Source of the DNA: an uncultured Clostridia bacterium
GTDB lineage: Bacteria > Bacillota_A > Clostridia > TANB77 > CAG-508
Assembly: GCA_948852375.1 (NCBI GenBank)
Contig: CAQOYX010000008.1
Location: forward strand, 1 to 28,988
Length of the DNA: 28,988 nt
Direction of reading: 5' to 3'
Below the pieces are notes generated by a model that ran no database searches, was not told where the DNA came from, and saw only the letters and a program-made list of their open reading frames with translations. How positions within the stretch are numbered: the stretch's first letter is position 1; each line of letters opens with the position of its first letter. The position numbers and the translations under genes are program-made. Shown piece by piece: positions 24,384 to 28,988 of this stretch.

Positions 24384-25820
24384 TTAAATTCTTGCAACTC
24401 CACTTACTATTTTTATTTCCTTTCCATCATTTAATAACTTGCTTCCTCCTGCAAGAACTATTAAATCTCCACTTTCTAAAATTCCTTTTGATTTTAATTT
24501 TTCTATGCCTTTTTCAACTGTTTCATCAATTGTTTTCCCTGCTTCTACAAATACTGGCTGTACATTCCATACAAGTGCTAATTGGTTAAATGTTCTTCTG
24601 TTATCTGTAACAGCTAAAATTGGGCATCCTGCTCCCATTCCTGCAAATTTTCTTGCTGTATCACCTGAATTTGTGTAGCAAACAATAGCTTCCGCTTTTG
24701 TATTTTTTGCCATAACACATGTTGAATATACGATATTTGATTCTAAATCGTTTAAATCTATATCTTGGTTTTCATCAAATTTTTTCCAGTAATTAATTTC
24801 AGGTTCTACTCTATGTGCAATTTTTGACATTGTTTTGACACACTCTAATGGGAATTTACCCATTGCACATTCTCCTGAAAGCATTATAGCACTTGTTCTA
24901 TCATAAATTGCATTTGCAACATCACTTGCTTCTGCTCTTGTTGGTAATGGATTACTCATCATTGATTCTAACATTTGTGTTGCTGTAATTGCTGGTTTAT
25001 TAGCAAGATTTGATAATTTAATAAATTTCTTTTGCATTACTGGTGGTTCTGTAAAGTCTGTTTCTGTTGCCATATCACCACGTGCAATCATTTGTGCATC
25101 AGCTTTATCTACTATTATTTCCATGTTGCTTAACCCTTCAACATTTTCTACTTTTGTAATTATTTTAATGTCTTTTCCGCCATTTGCATCTAATACTTCT
25201 CTTACTTGTTTAATATCATCTTCATTTCTTGCAAATGACATAGCAACATAGTCATAATCATGTTCGCATGCTGTTTTTAAGTCTGCAATGTCTTTGTCTT
25301 TTAATGCTGGAAGACGTATTGCTGTTCCTGGTAAGTTCATTGTTTTTCTACTTCCTAAACCATTTCCATGAACTACTGTACAAACAATATCTTTATTTAC
25401 AATTTCATCAACTACTAATTCAATAGCCCCATCATCTATTAAAACTTTAGCACCTGGTTTTAAATCTTGGTACAAGTTTTTATAACTTACAGATACTCTA
25501 TCTTTATCTCCAATAATATCTTCATTTACTAATGTAAATTTTTGTCCATCTTCTAGTTTTATTTTTTCATTTTTTCCTGTAACAAGCATTCCTGTTCTAA
25601 TTTCTGGTCCTTGCATATCTAATATCATTGCAATAGAAATGTCTAATTCTTTTCTTAGTCGAATTATATCTTCTGTTTTTTCAGATTGTTCATCCCAACT
25701 TCCATGTGAATAGTTAATTCTGCAAACATTTAATCCTGCTTCAAATAAATCTTCTAACATATGTTCACTAGCAGGTCCTATTGTTCCAACAATTTTAGTT
25801 TTCTTAAAATCTTTTTTCAT
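24384..25820 (-). CDS. pyk: Pyruvate kinase
   Basis: 478 residues from ATG 25820, which follows GAGGGAAG by 5 nt; a TTG further up is too far from that site. It makes pyruvate and ATP from PEP. Motifs: K-I-V-G-T-I-G-P-A-S at the start, N-Y-S-H-G-S-W, M-D-x-Q-G-P-E-I-R-T-G, I-I-T-K-V-E-N-V-E-G, I-A-R-G-D, and the signature region P-A-I-T-A-T-Q-M-L-E-S-M. The R-G-D is followed by M-A-T-E-T-D-F-T-E instead of the usual L-G-x-E-x-P, and the later segment is R-T-S-A-I-M-L-S-G-E-C-A-M-G-K. So it belongs to a divergent branch. There is no C-terminal PEP-utiliser domain. Promoter and paired palindromes lie just upstream. Confidence 0.93.
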   Translation of the reverse strand: MKKDFKKTKIVGTIGPASEHMLEDLFEAGLNVCRINYSHGSWDEQSEKTEDIIRLRKELDISIAMILDMQGPEIRTGMLVTGKNEKIKLEDGQKFTLVNEDIIGDKDRVSVSYKNLYQDLKPGAKVLIDDGAIELVVDEIVNKDIVCTVVHGNGLGSRKTMNLPGTAIRLPALKDKDIADLKTACEHDYDYVAMSFARNEDDIKQVREVLDANGGKDIKIITKVENVEGLSNMEIIVDKADAQMIARGDMATETDFTEPPVMQKKFIKLSNLANKPAITATQMLESMMSNPLPTRAEASDVANAIYDRTSAIMLSGECAMGKFPLECVKTMSKIAHRVEPEINYWKKFDENQDIDLNDLESNIVYSTCVMAKNTKAEAIVCYTNSGDTARKFAGMGAGCPILAVTDNRRTFNQLALVWNVQPVFVEAGKTIDETVEKGIEKLKSKGILESGDLIVLAGGSKLLNDGKEIKIVSGVARI

Positions 25821-25852
25821 TAAAACTTCCCTCTTTCTTATTTGTTTTTTCA

Positions 25853-25865
25853 ATACTTAAAGTAT
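25853..25865. promoter_or_regulatory. Palindrome, downstream operator candidate of pyk
   Basis: ATACTTAAAGTAT overlaps the -10 box and expected transcription start. It differs by one base from the copy at 25893-25905. Confidence 0.5.
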
Positions 25866-25893
25866 TATAACACAATTAAAAATATATATTCAA
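25864..25893 (-). promoter_or_regulatory. pyk promoter
   Basis: TTGAAT and TATAAT with an 18-bp spacer, framed on both sides by copies of a 13-bp palindrome. Confidence 0.65.
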
Positions 25894-25905
25894 TACTAAA
25901 AGTAT
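25893..25905. promoter_or_regulatory. Palindrome, upstream operator candidate of pyk
   Basis: ATACTAAAAGTAT touches the upstream edge of the -35 box, 40 bp centre-to-centre from the other copy, i.e. about four helical turns. Confidence 0.5.
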
Positions 25906-26036
25906 AAAAAATCAACTTTTTTGTGTTTTTATGTTATATTCTGTTATAAAATCTTTCACAAAATCCTTTGATGATTTTATATGTATCGTTATAATTCTTT
26001 TATAAATATCATTTGCTATATATTTCAATTCCTTCT

Positions 26037-26182
26037 TTACAATATAATATCTATATCAGATATTTTTTTATCATCTCATCTTGCCCTAGAAGCAAAATAA
26101 CAGCTTTTGTAACTTCATTATATTCTTTTATTATATTAACTATATCCTCTATAATACTCTTCCTTAACCCAAATCGTTCCAT
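26037..26182 (-). pseudogene. Decayed MNT-type nucleotidyltransferase gene
   Basis: ATG 26182 (M-E-R-F-G-L-R-K...) opens a frame of the minimal nucleotidyltransferase kind: E-Y-N-E-V-T-K-A-V-I. Then the frame must change to read F-A-S-R-A-R, a TGA stop, and D-D-K-K-I-S-D-I-D-I-I-L. Intact relatives have F-G-S-R-A-R-G-D-x-x-x-x-S-D-I-D, so the two catalytic Asp codons remain but one Gly is Ala, another became a stop, and a frameshift separates the halves. There is no CGG at this junction. The downstream 100 bp still look coding-like (E-L-K-Y-I-A-N-D-I-Y-K-R) but out of context. MNT proteins are usually antitoxins of HEPN toxins; no HEPN gene is seen next to it. The rest of 25906-26358 shows nothing else. 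Confidence 0.6.
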
Positions 26183-26325
26183 TTTTTCAATACCTCTGTT
26201 ACAATAATAACTTCAGTATTACTTTTCCTTATTTATAAAAGCATTATACACAAGTTTTAGAAAAATTACAACTAACTGATTTGACATTTTACGTTAATGC
26301 AAGAGCCATATATGTACTATCCAAC

Positions 26326-26358
26326 AAAATCCGGAAATCGTAATGATTTCCGGATTTT
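26326..26358. terminator. Bidirectional terminator after the phosphorylase gene
   Basis: AAAATCCGGAAATC and GATTTCCGGATTTT form a perfect 14-bp stem with a 5-nt loop, directly touching the stop codon of the phosphorylase; T6 follows on the plus strand. Confidence 0.8.
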
Positions 26359-28929
26359 TTATGCTGTAATCCATTTTATTAAGTCCATATTTGCTGAGTC
26401 TTGTAGCATTTTATGTTTTGGCATTACTCTAAAGGTATAGCCATAATTTCCCCCTGTTGTTAATTCTATTTTTGCATTATATAGGTATGTATTATCCTTA
26501 TTATCTACTGTTTCTTGATATTTCATTGGTATAATCTGCATACTTTTTACTACACCATTATCTAATATTTTTCCATAATAACTTTGAACTTCTACATTCT
26601 CTTTATCTATATTCGGAAGTTCTACTGCACAACTTACATCTATATTATTTCCAGCATCCATTGTGATATTTTCTAAATTACTCATTTGATATATTTTTAT
26701 ATCTTTCCAATTATTTCTTAATTCATTTTTCCAAGCTGTATATGCTGTTACTTCCTCTAAGTTAGAAAAATATTTATTTGTTAATTCACATAGTGGCATA
26801 TATAATTTTTCTGTATAATCTACTACCATTCTTGATGTACTATATTTTCCTCCTGTTGATATTATAGAATTTTTCATATAATCCATCCATTTGGTAGAAA
26901 TTCCATTTTTGTCTTTATCATAATATATTGGTATTATCTTATTTTCTAATACATGATAAATACTCTCACTATCTGCTGTATCTTGTTCCTCATATGAACT
27001 ATATTGCTCATTTGTTCCAATTAGCCAACCATTTTTTGAGTTATATCCTTCTGCCCACCATCCATCAGATATACTAAAATTTATAACTCCGTTTACTGAT
27101 GCTTTTTGTCCGCTTGTTCCTGATGCCTCCATTGGTCTTCTTGGGTTATTTAACCATACATCTACACCACTTACTAAATATCTTGCTATTTGTATGTTAT
27201 AATTTTCTAATATAAATATTTTTCCTTTAAATTGTGGTTTCATAGATATTTCATGTATATATTTTATTAAATCTTGTCCTTCTTTATCTTGTGGATGTGC
27301 TTTTCCTGCAAATATTATTTGGACTGGTTTGTCTTGGTCATTTAATATTTGTGTAATTCTTTCTAAATCCCTAAATATTAAAGTTGCTCTTTTATATGTT
27401 GCAAATCTTCTTGCAAAACCAATTGTTAAAGTATTTGGGTCTAATTTAGATACAATATCTTTTATTTCGTCATATCCTACACCTGCTGTTTTTAACCTGT
27501 TTGTAACATTTTCTTTTACTAAATGTAATAGTTTAACTTTTCTTTCTACATGTGCTACCCAAAGTTCATCATTTGGAATATCTGCAATTTTTCTCCATGT
27601 TTCATCATCATAAATTGTATCTTGCCAGTATGGTGTTAAATATTTGTTATATAGTTCTTTTAAATTTGGTGCAAGCCATGAACAGGTATGTATACCATTT
27701 GTAATATGTGTAATTGGCGATTCATCTGCTGATATATTTGGCCATACATCTCCAAATAGTTCACGTGATACTTCACCATGAAGTTTACTTACTCCATTTT
27801 TCTTTCCTGCTACCTTTAATGCAAGTATTCCCATGTTAAACCCTGGTTCTAAATTATCACATGGTTTCATTCCTAATTTCATAAATGTATCTCTAGTAAG
27901 TCCTAATCTTGGCCAGAAATTTCTAAAATATTTTTCTACTAAATCTAATGGGAAAATATCATTTCCTGCAGGTACTGGTGTATGTGTTGTAAATACTGTT
28001 TTTGCTGTTGCAATTTCTCTTGCTATTTCAAACGATACTTGTTTTTCTTCCATTATATCTTTTATTATTTCTAATATTAAGAAAGATGAATGTCCTTCAT
28101 TCATGTGATATAGCGTTGGTTTTAATCCTAATATTTTTAATAAATGAGCCCCTGCCATTCCAAGTACTATTTCTTGCCTTATTCTCATTTCTTGATTTCC
28201 ACCATATAGTCTTAATGTTATTTCTTTAAATTCTTGAGCTTCATTTTGAGGTATATCTGAATCTAATAAATATAGCGTTACTCTTCCAACATTAATTTGC
28301 CATACTTTTAAATATAGATTTTTGTCATCTAATTTTACATGGATTAGTAATTCTTCTCCTTTATCATTTTTTACAGGAAGAATTGGTAAGTTGTATAAAT
28401 CTATATTTTGGTATATATTTTCTTGGTCTCCCCAACCATTTATTTTTTGGTTAAAATATCCATTTTTATATAATAACCCCACTGCAACAAAAGGTAAACC
28501 TAAATCACTTGCTGATTTTAAATGGTCTCCTGAAAGAATTCCAAGTCCTCCTGAATAAATAGGTAAGATTTCATCTAAACCATATTCTGCTGAGAAGTAT
28601 GCAATTAAGTCATTTTTGTTATTAGGATATTTTTTTGAAAACCATGTATTTTTACTATTCATGTATCCATCAAAATCAACAACTACTTTATCGTAATTCT
28701 TTAGTAGTTCTTCGTTTTTTGTAGCTTGTTCTAGTTTTTCTTGAGATACAAGTTTTAAAAATTTAACAGAGTTTTTACCTACTGTTTCCCATAAATCAAT
28801 ATCAATTTCCTTTAAAACACGCAAATATTCACTATTCCAAGCCCACCATAAGTTGTTTGCTATTTCTGATAAACGGTTAATTCTTTTTGGTAATTGTGGA
28901 TTTACTGTAATCCTATTAAACATGTACAT
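26359..28929 (-). CDS. glgP: Alpha-glucan (glycogen/maltodextrin) phosphorylase, GT35
   Basis: 856 residues, ATG 28929 with AAGGAGG 9 nt upstream. It releases glucose 1-phosphate from glycogen or maltodextrin. The N-terminal ~100 residues are the DUF3417-type domain of the short bacterial alpha-glucan phosphorylases (L-S-E-I-A-N-N-L-W-W-A-W-N). Then Y-F-S-A-E-Y-G-L-D-E, Y-S-G-G-L-G-I-L-S-G-D-H, H-M-N-E-G-H, F-T-T-H-T-P-V-P-A-G, and the pyridoxal-phosphate site S-G-T-S-G-Q-K-A-S with the binding Lys near residue 608. The common form is S-G-T-S-G-M-K, so the Gln is a small variation. C-terminal ~150 residues look beta-rich, with Y-G-K-I-L. Together with pyk, pta and ackA it links storage glycan to acetate. 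Confidence 0.93.
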   Translation of the reverse strand: MYMFNRITVNPQLPKRINRLSEIANNLWWAWNSEYLRVLKEIDIDLWETVGKNSVKFLKLVSQEKLEQATKNEELLKNYDKVVVDFDGYMNSKNTWFSKKYPNNKNDLIAYFSAEYGLDEILPIYSGGLGILSGDHLKSASDLGLPFVAVGLLYKNGYFNQKINGWGDQENIYQNIDLYNLPILPVKNDKGEELLIHVKLDDKNLYLKVWQINVGRVTLYLLDSDIPQNEAQEFKEITLRLYGGNQEMRIRQEIVLGMAGAHLLKILGLKPTLYHMNEGHSSFLILEIIKDIMEEKQVSFEIAREIATAKTVFTTHTPVPAGNDIFPLDLVEKYFRNFWPRLGLTRDTFMKLGMKPCDNLEPGFNMGILALKVAGKKNGVSKLHGEVSRELFGDVWPNISADESPITHITNGIHTCSWLAPNLKELYNKYLTPYWQDTIYDDETWRKIADIPNDELWVAHVERKVKLLHLVKENVTNRLKTAGVGYDEIKDIVSKLDPNTLTIGFARRFATYKRATLIFRDLERITQILNDQDKPVQIIFAGKAHPQDKEGQDLIKYIHEISMKPQFKGKIFILENYNIQIARYLVSGVDVWLNNPRRPMEASGTSGQKASVNGVINFSISDGWWAEGYNSKNGWLIGTNEQYSSYEEQDTADSESIYHVLENKIIPIYYDKDKNGISTKWMDYMKNSIISTGGKYSTSRMVVDYTEKLYMPLCELTNKYFSNLEEVTAYTAWKNELRNNWKDIKIYQMSNLENITMDAGNNIDVSCAVELPNIDKENVEVQSYYGKILDNGVVKSMQIIPMKYQETVDNKDNTYLYNAKIELTTGGNYGYTFRVMPKHKMLQDSANMDLIKWITA

Positions 28930-28988
28930 TATTTATTTCCTCCTTAGTTATCTATTAATTTTATCTTTTAGTAATTTTTAATATATTT

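Overview
The window comes from a very AT-rich, low-GC Gram-positive bacterium, most likely an uncultured gut-type Clostridia (Bacillota). The reasons are the strong AGGAGG ribosome binding sites, SpoVG, a sortase and thioester adhesin, the acetate-forming Pta/AckA pair, a phosphorylase of the alpha-glucan type, and a Clostridia-style conjugation module (PrgI, VirB4, TrbL, NlpC/M23-type hydrolase). Every convincing gene lies on the minus strand, so transcription runs from right to left.

Right part (about 18.4-28.9 kb) is housekeeping chromosome: alpha-glucan phosphorylase, pyruvate kinase, phosphotransacetylase, acetate kinase, a small membrane protein, IMP dehydrogenase and a polysaccharide deacetylase. 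Most have a recognisable sigma-A-type promoter and a hairpin terminator, so they are mainly single-gene units serving glycogen breakdown, glycolysis, acetate fermentation, purine synthesis and wall modification. A wrecked nucleotidyltransferase gene sits between pyk and the phosphorylase.

Middle part (about 14.2-18.3 kb) is an accessory patch: small orphan genes, a DinD-like gene, a radical SAM enzyme, a duplicated ~88-bp element with RNA-like folding potential, and two copies of a second leader element with a compensatory base change in its stem. Some of these genes use Arg codons unlike the neighbours.

Left-middle part (about 2.7-14.2 kb) is a conjugation/surface module: helix-turn-helix replication-type regulator, two small membrane/pilin-like proteins, PrgI, a membrane protein, VirB4 ATPase, TrbL-like channel, M23 peptidase, an orphan protein, class B/D-like sortase, an anchored low-complexity protein, a thioester-domain adhesin ending abruptly after LPKTG, and SpoVG. 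No relaxase or coupling protein is present here. The left end holds a flavin-reductase-type gene broken at an A8 run, a DUF4365 protein, and a protein with six treble-clef zinc repeats that runs off the window.

The outstanding observation: eight genes (six of the conjugation module, plus the deacetylase and the central metabolic gene pta) are each split by one or more +1 frame changes, eleven sites in all, and every site is an in-frame CGG codon. Skipping the C lets GGN be read as Gly and restores a full-length, family-like protein every time. About twenty out-of-frame CGG triplets in the same genes cause no frame change. Only three genes, all in the accessory patch, use CGG in frame as apparent Arg. 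This suggests genome-wide +1 recoding at an unreadable (or quadruplet-read) CGG codon in this lineage; a systematic sequence artefact is the main alternative.
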